A DNA stretch of 64,000 nt from Prochlorococcus sp. AG-347-J21. GTDB taxonomy: Bacteria > Cyanobacteriota > Cyanobacteriia > PCC-6307 > Cyanobiaceae. Shown here piece after piece: positions 18,112 to 25,815 of the stretch. The position numbers and the translations under genes are program-made. A model generated the notes under the pieces. It ran no database searches, was not told where the DNA came from, and saw only the letters and a list, made by a program, of their open reading frames with translations. The stretch spans positions 37,027 to 101,026 of the forward strand of contig QCBX01000006.1 of assembly GCA_003281455.1 (NCBI GenBank). Direction: 5' to 3'. Each line of letters opens with the position of its first letter. Within the stretch, counting starts at the first letter, position 1.

Positions 18112-18160
18112 TTCTTTTACTTGTCATAAGGTACTTTAAAGAGCTAAATTCATTCTATAT

Positions 18161-18232
<72 letters not shown>

Positions 18233-18250
18233 TTCAATTACGGGTTGTTC

Positions 18251-18283
18251 AGACTTCAGGTTATTTCACCTGAGGTCTTTTTT
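18251..18283 (+). terminator. Rho-independent terminator after tRNA-Asn
   Basis: AGACTTCAGGT (18251-18261), loop TATTTC, ACCTGAGGTCT (18268-18278): an 11-bp stem with one mismatch, followed by a run of six T (18278-18283). It starts 19 bases after the tRNA 3' end and is the clearest intrinsic terminator in the window. Confidence 0.85.
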
Positions 18284-18758
18284 AATGCTCTGACTACTGT
18301 TTTGAAGAAATCAGAAGATCAGATGCTTTCAGAATAACTCATATCCACCATTTTGCTGGTCGTGATGTGGTCGTGAAATTAATTTTTCATGGTCGTGAAG
18401 ATTTTAATTATTATTAATTAATAATTTTAAGTAATTACTAATACTTTTTAATTAATATTTAATCTTATTATTATGACTTAAAAAATAATATTTGTTTGAA
18501 TTTATAATACCCAAAAAGTACGATTATATGCCTTATATAAAGAGTATGGAATACAGGTATAGCAACTAAGTTGAGCGGAGATATGTATTTACTTATAGTG
18601 TCCATTATTGGCACACAAGAACAAGCACAAGGGTTATAATAATTACATAAGGGAAAGAGTTAGCACTACTCCCAGATTGACTACATCAGACAGTCATTAA
18701 ACCCCCTGCTAAATGAATTGGCAGAACTGAAGATATTTACTTTTTACTTATTATCATT
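18284..18758. other. Non-coding junction between tRNA-Asn and the insert
   Basis: About 475 bases without a convincing gene. It holds three copies of GGTCGTGA (18358, 18369, 18391) and a 14-base AT palindrome TTATTAATTAATAA (18411-18424). An 18-codon ORF at 18583-18639 (MYLLIVSIIGTQEQAQGL) has GGAG only 2 bases before its ATG, which is too close for a standard ribosome site. I see no integrase fragment. The sequence from about 18640 to 18740 is less AT-rich than its surroundings and could be a small RNA, but I match it to no known family. Confidence 0.4.
18358..18398. repeat. Three GGTCGTGA direct repeats
   Basis: Identical octamers at 18358-18365, 18369-18376 and 18391-18398, spaced 11 and 22 bases start to start, so all lie on multiples of 11. 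This regular spacing on one DNA face, 75 bases past the tRNA terminator, suggests protein binding (regulator or recombinase arm sites) rather than chance. No protein partner can be named. Confidence 0.45.
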
Positions 18759-18938
18759 ATGCCTGTAGGTTTCGGAGTCTCCACAGAGACAGCACGATCC
18801 GTCGTGAAAAATTTTAAAAAACAGAGGAAAAATATACCCATTAAAGGAGAAACATTTATTCGTTTACCAAACGGAAAAGTAACTTCTAAAAGTCAAGTTC
18901 AAATTCCTGTTAAAGATATTTTTATAGTTCTGAATTAA
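18759..18938 (+). CDS. Small basic protein, 59 residues, unknown function
   Basis: An ATG-to-TAA ORF. It begins MPVGFGVSTETARSVVKNFK, then a lysine-rich stretch, and ends QVQIPVKDIFIVLN. The composition (lysine-rich, A-rich coding strand) is that of a typical host gene, unlike the pyrimidine-rich genes next to it. I see no known domain. Two short perfect hairpins lie inside its 5' part (18777-18790 and 18793-18806). It converges on the NTP-transferase gene at 18993. Confidence 0.5.
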   Translation: MPVGFGVSTETARSVVKNFKKQRKNIPIKGETFIRLPNGKVTSKSQVQIPVKDIFIVLN

Positions 18939-18992
18939 TTGTGATATTTTAAAAAGCAATTGTAAATTCTTTGGTTTTTATTAAGCCTAGTA

Positions 18993-20099
18993 CTAAAGAA
19001 AAGGGCTATTAACAAAAGAATCCGGATTTAAAGCTAAGTCGTCGATATAAAGTGGATTACGACCCCAAGGCTTACCAAAATAGATTTCATCATAAGGAAT
19101 CTCATGTTTAGAGAGCCAAGATAGCAATACTGGTGCTGTATATTTGTTAATCAGACCAATATTACCTTTAAAGGTTCTTATATTTCGAGCAGTGAAAAGA
19201 ATGATATATGCTCCAGACGAAGACAATAATCGGAGCTTGTCTACTACGGGATCAATGGGTACACACTGACTGTAGTCACCGCAAGAGGAAGGTGGACCAG
19301 AAATTGTTTTATCAATATCGAATATGAAAGTTCGGCGTTGATGCGCAGTAGAAGAGTTTTCTCCAAGCAAGACATTAAAAGAAATAGAAAATGAATCCAA
19401 TATCTCCGCTAAAGTACCATAGATTCGTGGCGAAGGAGCAGGAATTGCTTTAAAGGTATAGTCGTAACTTAAAAGAAAATCTAGAAACGGAGCGACATAA
19501 TTTTCGCCCTTAATCTCAACAGATTCTAAATAATCTTCATAAAGACTAAGAAATGTAAGATAAGAAATAAAAGAGTAGGTTCCTATTGAACAATTATTGG
19601 ATATTCTATTTTTTTCAACAATCCTAGAAATTGATGATGAGCTGTCAAATTCCAAGAAAGACCAATGTTCACCAAGAGAATTAAAATAAGGAATGAAACC
19701 CGAAAAAGAGGACTCTAAATAAAAATTAGCTAAAAAAGCGCCATCAAAAGAACTATCACAATTATGAATGACTAAGGGTTGATCGGAAGTTCCAACACTT
19801 TTGAGCTCATATAGAGCGATTATACAAGTATCAAGCTGACCAGAAGATAAACTATCTAACTCGATCCAAACAATATTTTGCGAAGGATATAGTGAAGAAA
19901 GCTTTTCGTTCAAAAGATTCTTTACATTATCAGAACGAAGTGTCACAACAACGATGGAATCATTGCATTTATATGAAAATGAAGAGATACTCCACAACAA
20001 CAGTTCAAGTCCATGGACCTGAACAAGAGGCTTCGGAGGCTTAATTCCAGAATTAACAAGACGTGAGCCAAGGCCTGCGGAAGGGAAAAGATAAATCAA
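18993..20099 (-). CDS. Nucleotidyltransferase fused to EcbF/BcbF-type HAD phosphatase
   Basis: 368 residues, TTG start in a 4-base TTGA overlap with the gene upstream. Residues 1-245 form a sugar nucleotidyltransferase: PSAGLGSRL (6-14), KPPKPLVQVHG (20-30), HNCDSSFDG (112-120) and VEKN (161-164). Residues 257-368 form a small HAD domain: FDIDKT with D261/D263, FTARNIRT (302-309), GKPWGRNP with K343, and YIDDLA with D353/D354. The HAD part matches the capsule-biosynthesis phosphatase type EcbF/BcbF. A bifunctional protein could activate a sugar or polyol phosphate and dephosphorylate an intermediate. Substrate unknown. It is last in the five-gene operon. Confidence 0.8.
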   Translation of the reverse strand: MIYLFPSAGLGSRLVNSGIKPPKPLVQVHGLELLLWSISSFSYKCNDSIVVVTLRSDNVKNLLNEKLSSLYPSQNIVWIELDSLSSGQLDTCIIALYELKSVGTSDQPLVIHNCDSSFDGAFLANFYLESSFSGFIPYFNSLGEHWSFLEFDSSSSISRIVEKNRISNNCSIGTYSFISYLTFLSLYEDYLESVEIKGENYVAPFLDFLLSYDYTFKAIPAPSPRIYGTLAEILDSFSISFNVLLGENSSTAHQRRTFIFDIDKTISGPPSSCGDYSQCVPIDPVVDKLRLLSSSGAYIILFTARNIRTFKGNIGLINKYTAPVLLSWLSKHEIPYDEIYFGKPWGRNPLYIDDLALNPDSFVNSPFL

Positions 20100-21499
20100 T
20101 TAATGCGTTCTGGACAGAGTGAAATAGGAGTTAGTAAATCTTTGAGAATTAAATCCTTATTAGAATAATTATAATATTTATGAATTAGGATGGAAGAAGG
20201 CCAACTACCAAGATAAGCAAGCATACCAAAATTATCAAGGCGACAAGAAGTGTCTATAGATCTATATTTATTCGAGTTGGACTGTGAAAATTGATTAAAT
20301 CCATTCGGGGCACTTACGATTCGTGAGGCTGTATGTGTAAAGAGAATAGAAGAACATAATAGGTAAATAAATAGAATAAAACTGATATTACGCCTTAAAA
20401 AAAGCTTTTCTAGACAGATAAATAAAATGAGCGCAATATATGAGTATAAAGGGATAAACATTAGCCACGAAAACGAATGCAAAGCAGACCAATAAGGAGT
20501 TAAAGCAGTAAAGAAAATTGGAGTAAGAATTACAGGAAAAAGAGATATTGATTTATATAAATATGGACTTAGGTGCAGAGTATTCGTAAAAGATTTAAAA
20601 CGTATGATGGCAATTATAAGAATAATAAATGAGAAAACAATAATAGGAAGTGGAATAAAAAATGCAAACCCTTTGAATAATGTATGAAGTAAATCATAAA
20701 TGGAAGAAAATCTATCAGTTCTATAAGAAGGAGCAGAAAAAGTGTTTCTGACAACTTGTGCTAGTAAAGGGGATGCACTTAGATCATGAGATAAAGTAGT
20801 TTGAGTGAAATGATAAATCAAAAAAGATAACACTCCTAAAAACCATAGTGTTAAAAGACCAATTACTTTTAATAGACGTAACCGATTAACAATGCTAAAA
20901 CAAACAATAAAAAAGAAAGCTAAAAATGTAAGTTGGTAGGACAATAAAGGACATAAGACAATAAATAGACATATGTACTTATTTATCTTTCTATATTTTA
21001 AGGAAAGATAGACAGAGAGTGACGCAAAAGGGAAAGAAAATAAATCGGTGGTAGTTAAACTAGAATAAATATAAGAACTTGAAGAAACTAATGGAGTAAA
21101 AGAAGCAAGCACAAGATATTGATAATCGGGCTTGTATTTGAATTTTCGAAAAAACTCAACAAACGAATAATATATTACACAACAAGAAACACATTGAATT
21201 ACTGCAGTAAGGAATCTACTAAGTAGAAGGAATGATTGTTTATCAAGTGGTAAGCGAGATAGCAAACCAAAGAACAAAAAGAAAAGAGGTGGGTGATGGT
21301 TATATAAAGAATAATGATTTTCAGAGATATACCAAGAATATGGTGTTAGAGAATTCGTATAATTAATGTTCCTAGCCGCTGCGAGAAGATGAACACCGGC
21401 AAAATTATTATGATAAGTGCCACTATGAGGGAAAAGTGATATTGCTAAAAAAAGTATGCATAAGATAAAAATAGAAAAATATAGTCTCAACTTAAACAT
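20096..21499 (-). CDS. Multi-span GT-C-type membrane glycosyltransferase
   Basis: 467 residues with about ten to eleven hydrophobic segments. The first loop after the N-terminal helix carries YHNNFAGVHLLAAARNINYT and ends with ENHYSLYNHHPPLFFLFFG; the NHHPPLFF motif is typical of GT-C enzymes (ArnT/PMT-like, GT39/GT83) that use polyprenyl-phosphate sugars on the outer membrane face. This pairs well with the DPM1-like GT2 two genes upstream, which could make that lipid-linked donor. A lumenal acidic catalytic residue is not evident in the short first loop, so activity is uncertain. It overlaps the kinase-like gene by 8 bases and the downstream gene by 4. Confidence 0.72.
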   Translation of the reverse strand: MFKLRLYFSIFILCILFLAISLFPHSGTYHNNFAGVHLLAAARNINYTNSLTPYSWYISENHYSLYNHHPPLFFLFFGLLSRLPLDKQSFLLLSRFLTAVIQCVSCCVIYYSFVEFFRKFKYKPDYQYLVLASFTPLVSSSSYIYSSLTTTDLFSFPFASLSVYLSLKYRKINKYICLFIVLCPLLSYQLTFLAFFFIVCFSIVNRLRLLKVIGLLTLWFLGVLSFLIYHFTQTTLSHDLSASPLLAQVVRNTFSAPSYRTDRFSSIYDLLHTLFKGFAFFIPLPIIVFSFIILIIAIIRFKSFTNTLHLSPYLYKSISLFPVILTPIFFTALTPYWSALHSFSWLMFIPLYSYIALILFICLEKLFLRRNISFILFIYLLCSSILFTHTASRIVSAPNGFNQFSQSNSNKYRSIDTSCRLDNFGMLAYLGSWPSSILIHKYYNYSNKDLILKDLLTPISLCPERIN

Positions 21500-22862
21500 T
21501 GATGAGCTTCGAACTTAACATATAAAATAAAAGACATTTTTGGGGATTGTCAATATGAAGAGGAATCATAGACAAGAAAAGTGAGGCCTCAATAGTTTGG
21601 CATAAATAAGGGTCTACTTCGTATCTTTTAATGATCTCAGAAAACAGTTCATTTAACAAAGAAGTCGATGTGTTTTTAGGTATGTCGATATCAACAGAAG
21701 AAGGGGAGAAATTAACTTTATAATTTGATGTATTTATGAAGTCATATCCTGTTACAATTGAATGTCGTAATTTTGCTAACTCATAAAGAATATTACAAGT
21801 AAAATGGCCGCCTGATTTGCCTCGAGGATCGACAAGATAAAAAGAGTTATTTAGAGAACAATAAATGATATTAGATAAACATAAATCACCATGGAAAGCG
21901 CCTGATTTATAAGAATCTATTATCTTGGAGTTTGCAGAAAAATACTCTTGGAGATTTTGAAAAAGTAATGATGGTGAGGGAAGATTATAAACTTGAGAAG
22001 AATAACAAAGAAATTGATAAAAATCAGAATTACGAACAATTAAATCAAAACGTTGCTTATTCTTTTCAATTAAAAAATGGGAAAAGGAACAATCAGAATC
22101 ATAAAAAACAGATGAATTAACTGAGTTAATCCAGTTATTAATGAACAAAGAAAAGTCTCGAGCGATAGAAGAAGTTATTGAATCGGAGATAAGCAAATTG
22201 GCCATATCCGAACCATTGATTTTTTGAATTCTATAAGAACATGTAGATTTAGATTCAATAAAACTATTATTATCTATAGAAGGGTAAAAACTCTTTAGTG
22301 AAGGTGGTAGCTCACGAATATAATTGAACTCGTTCAAAAGCTTAGTCTTATCTCTTGAAGATTTACTGTACCAATCACCAGTTGATGTTAGTTGATTAAA
22401 AGAACGACTAAGAGGCTTATTACTGCGCAATAGAGAATAATGGAAAGATGATCTTATAAAAGTAAGATGTGAAGACGAAATAAAAATTGGACGAGAATCT
22501 AATTCCAGTGAAAAAGATGGGCGTATTTGTATGCAATTAGGAGGCGGGACAAGATCTTCTCGAGAATCTTCATGGAGAAAAATATCAAAAGTGGAATATT
22601 TCTTCTTAAATAAAATTTCCTTGAAAAAAGAAAAATCCTTACAAAATAAATTTAGTGGCCAGATCAAAGAGTAATCACGATCCAATTTATTAGAGATCAA
22701 TTCACTAGAGGTAATTTTTACCGTAAAATCGGAAAGAGAGAAGTATTTAGTTAATTGACTAAATGTAAATTCAGGATGAGATAAACCAAATGCAGTAAGA
22801 TCCGAAAAACGCAAGTGAGGTGACTCATCAAGATATGAATCGATAAATAATAACTTGGTCAT
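21492..22862 (-). CDS. APH/kinase-fold phosphotransferase with unknown N-terminal domain
   Basis: 456 residues from the ATG at 22862, chosen because it makes an ATGA overlap with the upstream stop; a start at 22874 adds four. The C-terminal half is a phosphotransferase of the aminoglycoside/choline-kinase fold: FHGDLCLSNIIY (catalytic HxD-x4-N, near 323-334) and LVDPRGKSGG (metal-binding D near 345). The first 160 residues match nothing I recognise. Relatives with HGD-x-x-x-SN and DPRG occur in capsule and LPS loci, where they probably phosphorylate small sugars or polyols. Serine-rich; next to a nucleotidyltransferase, which fits kinase then nucleotidylation. Confidence 0.72.
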   Translation of the reverse strand: MTKLLFIDSYLDESPHLRFSDLTAFGLSHPEFTFSQLTKYFSLSDFTVKITSSELISNKLDRDYSLIWPLNLFCKDFSFFKEILFKKKYSTFDIFLHEDSREDLVPPPNCIQIRPSFSLELDSRPIFISSSHLTFIRSSFHYSLLRSNKPLSRSFNQLTSTGDWYSKSSRDKTKLLNEFNYIRELPPSLKSFYPSIDNNSFIESKSTCSYRIQKINGSDMANLLISDSITSSIARDFSLFINNWINSVNSSVFYDSDCSFSHFLIEKNKQRFDLIVRNSDFYQFLCYSSQVYNLPSPSLLFQNLQEYFSANSKIIDSYKSGAFHGDLCLSNIIYCSLNNSFYLVDPRGKSGGHFTCNILYELAKLRHSIVTGYDFINTSNYKVNFSPSSVDIDIPKNTSTSLLNELFSEIIKRYEVDPYLCQTIEASLFLSMIPLHIDNPQKCLLFYMLSSKLINV

Positions 22863-23887
22863 CTTTTTAAGCAAAATAAGGAAATAGTCGTAAATAAGAA
22901 AGTTGTTGATAATTTGATGATTGCGGCAAAGTTTTTAGACCAGGAACTGTTACCACTAGTTCGCTCATGATTAATAATTTTGAGGGGAGGTAAACAAAAA
23001 ATATCGTATACTTTTGAAAGGTAATTAACTAGTCTAAGGTCAAATGTATAGTCGTTAGAAATTGGGAAATTTAAAGAAGGATGATTTGGAAAGATCTTTA
23101 TAGAAGAATTGAAGTCAATATGCTTGCCACCGAATAAAAGTAATGAGGCTAAACCGGTATTGAAGAATGTAAAAATTCTAGAAATACAAGAACGCGCATA
23201 TCGTTTAGACAATAGAATATTTTTATGACTATTAAAAGGTAAAATTCCGCAAGAAGAAGATATAAAACAACGGTATATCCAAGATCTATATGATTCAAAA
23301 ATATCGATCTCTAAATCGGAATGAACCAAAAGAATACTTGAAGAATTAAATTTATTACACAATTTTATAGCAGATTTAAAACCTTGCGAGTATGAACTAG
23401 GGGCTGAATTATTTCTGGAGTTAATACGGGAATCATATTCCGAGAGTGAGCTAAGTAATTGAGGGGTACGGTCTTCAGATCCATTATTGATGAAGCAAAA
23501 ATTGTCAATAAGAAATAAGCGATCAAGGCACTTTATTTTGCATATAAATTCGGGAATTCCATCCTCCTCGTTAAAGAAGCTTGACCCTATAGAAATTGTT
23601 CCGAATAAAAAATAGGAAGCTAAAATGAAGGGCAAGTCAGAAATAGATACATGTTTATAAATCTTAGAATTTAGACTAATATTTACAAAATTTGAATGAT
23701 TTGATAATAGAGAACGAATCTCAGTAATATTATTGCAATTATAAGTTTTTGATCTGGGAGATAAAGTTTGAAAATAAAGTGGCAATGAATTTAAGCTATA
23801 ATTACGTAATACTTCCTCAAAGAAATACGAGTTCAATTCCGGCGATGCGATGTCATAGCTATCAGTAGCAAGGACTGTAATTAGCAT
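22859..23887 (-). CDS. Divergent DPM1-like family 2 glycosyltransferase
   Basis: 342 residues. The GT2 fold starts only near residue 97: SIGSSFFNEEDGIPEFICKI (the usual NEE-x-x-IPE opening), FINNGSEDRTPQLL (132-145), LLVHSDLEIDI (187-197, D-x-E in place of D-x-D), YTFDLRLVNYL, then INHERTSGNSSW (the R-x-x-G-x-S motif of DPM1-like enzymes), and one C-terminal hydrophobic helix. Such enzymes transfer a sugar to polyprenyl phosphate. The first 95 residues are an extra, unrecognised region. Overlaps neighbours by 1 base (TAATG) and 4 bases (ATGA). Confidence 0.72.
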   Translation of the reverse strand: MLITVLATDSYDIASPELNSYFFEEVLRNYSLNSLPLYFQTLSPRSKTYNCNNITEIRSLLSNHSNFVNISLNSKIYKHVSISDLPFILASYFLFGTISIGSSFFNEEDGIPEFICKIKCLDRLFLIDNFCFINNGSEDRTPQLLSSLSEYDSRINSRNNSAPSSYSQGFKSAIKLCNKFNSSSILLVHSDLEIDIFESYRSWIYRCFISSSCGILPFNSHKNILLSKRYARSCISRIFTFFNTGLASLLLFGGKHIDFNSSIKIFPNHPSLNFPISNDYTFDLRLVNYLSKVYDIFCLPPLKIINHERTSGNSSWSKNFAAIIKLSTTFLFTTISLFCLKR

Positions 23888-24879
23888 TACAATTTAAAGT
23901 TTCGGATGCGAAATAGTTTGGGCAGATAACACACAATGATAGTGGAAACGCAAAAAGTTGCATAGATATAAAGAGAATAAATAAGTGAATATTGAAGCGC
24001 ATCTGAAATATTTAATGCTTGTTGAAACCAATAAAAGCCTACAGAAACAGATCCCGAGATACCTAAAGGTGGTGATGGAAAAAAGGAAGAAAGTGAGACG
24101 AGGGGACCCAATAGGAGAGTAGAAAGAAGGTTAAGATTAAGACTAAGAATAATAAAAGAGAAACTAAGACAATCAAATACCCAAATCAAGTAAGTCAAGA
24201 ATAGGGAAACAAGAAATGTCTTTCTGATTCTTGAATACAATGCATCTTGCATGATAATCAATGGATAAAAAATAGGAAGCAATGCCTTTTTTCTAGATCT
24301 CAGCTTAGATGATAGTAAATAACGATAAATTACATTAGCAAAGAAAGGTAAAACAAAAACTGACGAGACAATTAATAAGAGAAGTAAAGGAATATTGGAT
24401 TTTGAAAGAAAAGATATAAATTCTAAATCGAATGAGCCAAAAAATACGAAGTATGAAATCATGAAGAAGAGAACAGCAAAGTCAAAGAGTTTCTCCACTA
24501 AAAAAACGAGAGAAGACTCAGATAAACCTTTTAGATAATCACGGAATAAATATATACGGATGATATCACCGATTCGAAAAGGTAATAAAAGCTGAAAACA
24601 AGTACTTAAAAATTGCTTACGAAAAAGAGTTCGGAACCTATGCTTAACTGAAGGTGTGAAGAGATATATGCGAAGACTTCGAAGCGAAACAGATAGAATA
24701 TAACAAGCAAATGAAAAAGGAATTAAAAATAAGGGAGTTTTAAATTTGACATCTAAATTCAAATAATCAGCGCTACTAAGCTTTTCTGATACAACATATG
24801 TTACTAAGACACCTGAAATAATAAAAAATATAGACTTGAGAAAAAATCTAAGTTTAAGTTTTTGGCCAGAAAAGTTCAA
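23887..24879 (-). CDS. Flippase-like membrane protein (LPG-synthase TM / AglD-UPF0104 type)
   Basis: 330 residues, TTG start, about eight membrane segments. LLPFRIGDIIRIYLFRDYLK near 96-115 followed by SLVFLVEKLFDFAVLFF matches the P-x-R-x-G-(E/D)-x-x-R and (E)K-x-x-D motifs of the PF03706 family, which includes the membrane part of lysylphosphatidylglycerol synthase and AglD-type proteins. In glycan loci these often sit with DPM1-like GT2s. First gene of the operon; its promoter must lie in the 576 bases upstream. Function in lipid-sugar movement is inference. Confidence 0.75.
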   Translation of the reverse strand: MNFSGQKLKLRFFLKSIFFIISGVLVTYVVSEKLSSADYLNLDVKFKTPLFLIPFSFACYILSVSLRSLRIYLFTPSVKHRFRTLFRKQFLSTCFQLLLPFRIGDIIRIYLFRDYLKGLSESSLVFLVEKLFDFAVLFFMISYFVFFGSFDLEFISFLSKSNIPLLLLLIVSSVFVLPFFANVIYRYLLSSKLRSRKKALLPIFYPLIIMQDALYSRIRKTFLVSLFLTYLIWVFDCLSFSFIILSLNLNLLSTLLLGPLVSLSSFFPSPPLGISGSVSVGFYWFQQALNISDALQYSLIYSLYIYATFCVSTIIVCYLPKLFRIRNFKL

Positions 24880-25455
24880 AATTTACAACCCTTTATTAAA
24901 AAAGTTAAAACGGGTACTAAAGATTTTCATAAAAAGAGATTTCAAACAGCAAAACTGCAGAAGCCATATTAAATTTGAATACAACGTTTGGGCGCAGAAG
25001 AAAGCGTATTAGGTAATACTGAAATATAATAAGTCGAGAATTTCAGTTTCAAAATAACTCCCAAATAGCTTTGTAAATTAGTCAGTTGATTCATTTTTTG
25101 AAGCGCCTTTTTGTTTAATAAAAAAAGTATTCTTTTATATTTTTAAAAATTCTAGCGGAATGAGTTGATTTATATCAAGAATTAATATTGTTCCAGCCCC
25201 AATCAGTGCGCCTAAAAGCCAACAAAAAAATAAGTTGATATTATATTAAGAACAGTATATAGAACATATAAAATCATTAAATTTGATTTCTATCAATACA
25301 TTTAAAAAATAAAAAAAATATTTTTAAGAACAGTAATCAGAACATTTACTAAATTCTCTACAAAAAAATTTAAGTTCTTTGATTAATTTTTATTTTTTAA
25401 AATTAAGACATATTTTTGTTTATCGCATTTGAATTATTACACCATTCAGGAAACT
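24880..25455. other. 576-base gap upstream of the insert operon
   Basis: No convincing gene. The minus strand between 25250 and 25130 is open in one frame and would encode a hydrophobic peptide (FFCWLLGALIGAGTILILD), but it has no ATG, GTG or TTG, so it is at most a remnant. A 22-base imperfect direct repeat, each copy containing two AGAACA units, lies at 25246-25267 and 25324-25345. The promoter of the minus-strand operon should lie here. No tRNA 3'-end copy or integrase is seen. Confidence 0.45.
25246..25345. repeat. Direct repeats with paired AGAACA units
   Basis: TTAAGAACAGTATATAGAAC-AT at 25246-25267 and TTAAGAACAGTAATCAGAAC-AT at 25324-25345 agree at 19 of 22 positions. Each copy has two AGAACA units 12 bases apart; the copies are 78 bases apart. 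This could be a regulatory binding array for the divergently placed operon or a trace of duplication. It is not the LexA direct repeat (GAAC-N7-GAAC), because the spacer is 8. Confidence 0.45.
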
Positions 25456-25815
25456 TTAGTCATCCCACATATCCTTTTTCTCTTGATCAAAATTATTCCT
25501 TTCAAGTAATTCTATTCTTTGTTTCTGAGAATCTATTTCTGTATTAATTACGTTTTTATCGTCAATGAATTTTGTTTGTATTTCTAAGATAATTATTTCA
25601 AATTGTTCTCCAAAAAAATCTGACATTTCTTTCCATGCTTCCATTTCCTCTTCTTTGCCAATAGTATCTTTTATTTGATGAGAAATAATTTCTAGTACAT
25701 ATTGTTTAAGTTCTTGATGACTCATCGATTCAATTTTTTTTTGAATGTAAATTTCTTTAATATTTTCTAGTTGTTTTTTTGATAAATCAGAATAGATAAT
25801 AGGCTTCTTTTTCAT
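25456..25815 (-). CDS. Conserved picocyanobacterial protein, unknown function
   Basis: 119 residues, soluble, acidic and helical. The opening YSDLSKKQLENIKEIYIQKK, MSHQELKQYVLEII and GKEEEMEAWKEMSDFF are like small proteins I know in Prochlorococcus, Synechococcus and possibly cyanophages, without known function. A C-terminal helix (IDSQKQRIELLERNNFDQEK) could form a coiled coil. ATG start. Codon composition is host-like (A-rich coding strand), so this gene marks the return to ordinary sequence after the insert. Confidence 0.65.
   Translation of the reverse strand: MKKKPIIYSDLSKKQLENIKEIYIQKKIESMSHQELKQYVLEIISHQIKDTIGKEEEMEAWKEMSDFFGEQFEIIILEIQTKFIDDKNVINTEIDSQKQRIELLERNNFDQEKKDMWDD

Noticed and set aside
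18290..18430. Integrase fragment just past tRNA-Asn
   Set aside because: One frame reads for about 30 codons (HHFAGRDVVVKLIF) but lacks a start codon and recombinase motifs.
18583..18639. 18-codon ORF (MYLLIVSIIGTQEQAQGL) beside the insert
   Set aside because: GGAG lies only 2 bases before the ATG, the peptide matches nothing I know, and such short ORFs are common by chance.
21932..22120. Plus-strand 62-residue ORF inside the kinase-like gene
   Set aside because: It lies wholly inside the minus-strand gene, whose catalytic motifs are intact, and its sequence is a low-complexity Asn/Lys shadow.
25130..25250. Minus-strand open frame coding a hydrophobic peptide (FFCWLLGALIGAGTILILD)
   Set aside because: No ATG, GTG or TTG in frame before an upstream stop; kept only as a possible remnant in the gap note.
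25246..25345. LexA-type SOS box
   Set aside because: The half-sites are GAAC with an 8-base spacer, not the 7 of the alphaproteobacterial box, and the cyanobacterial LexA site is different.
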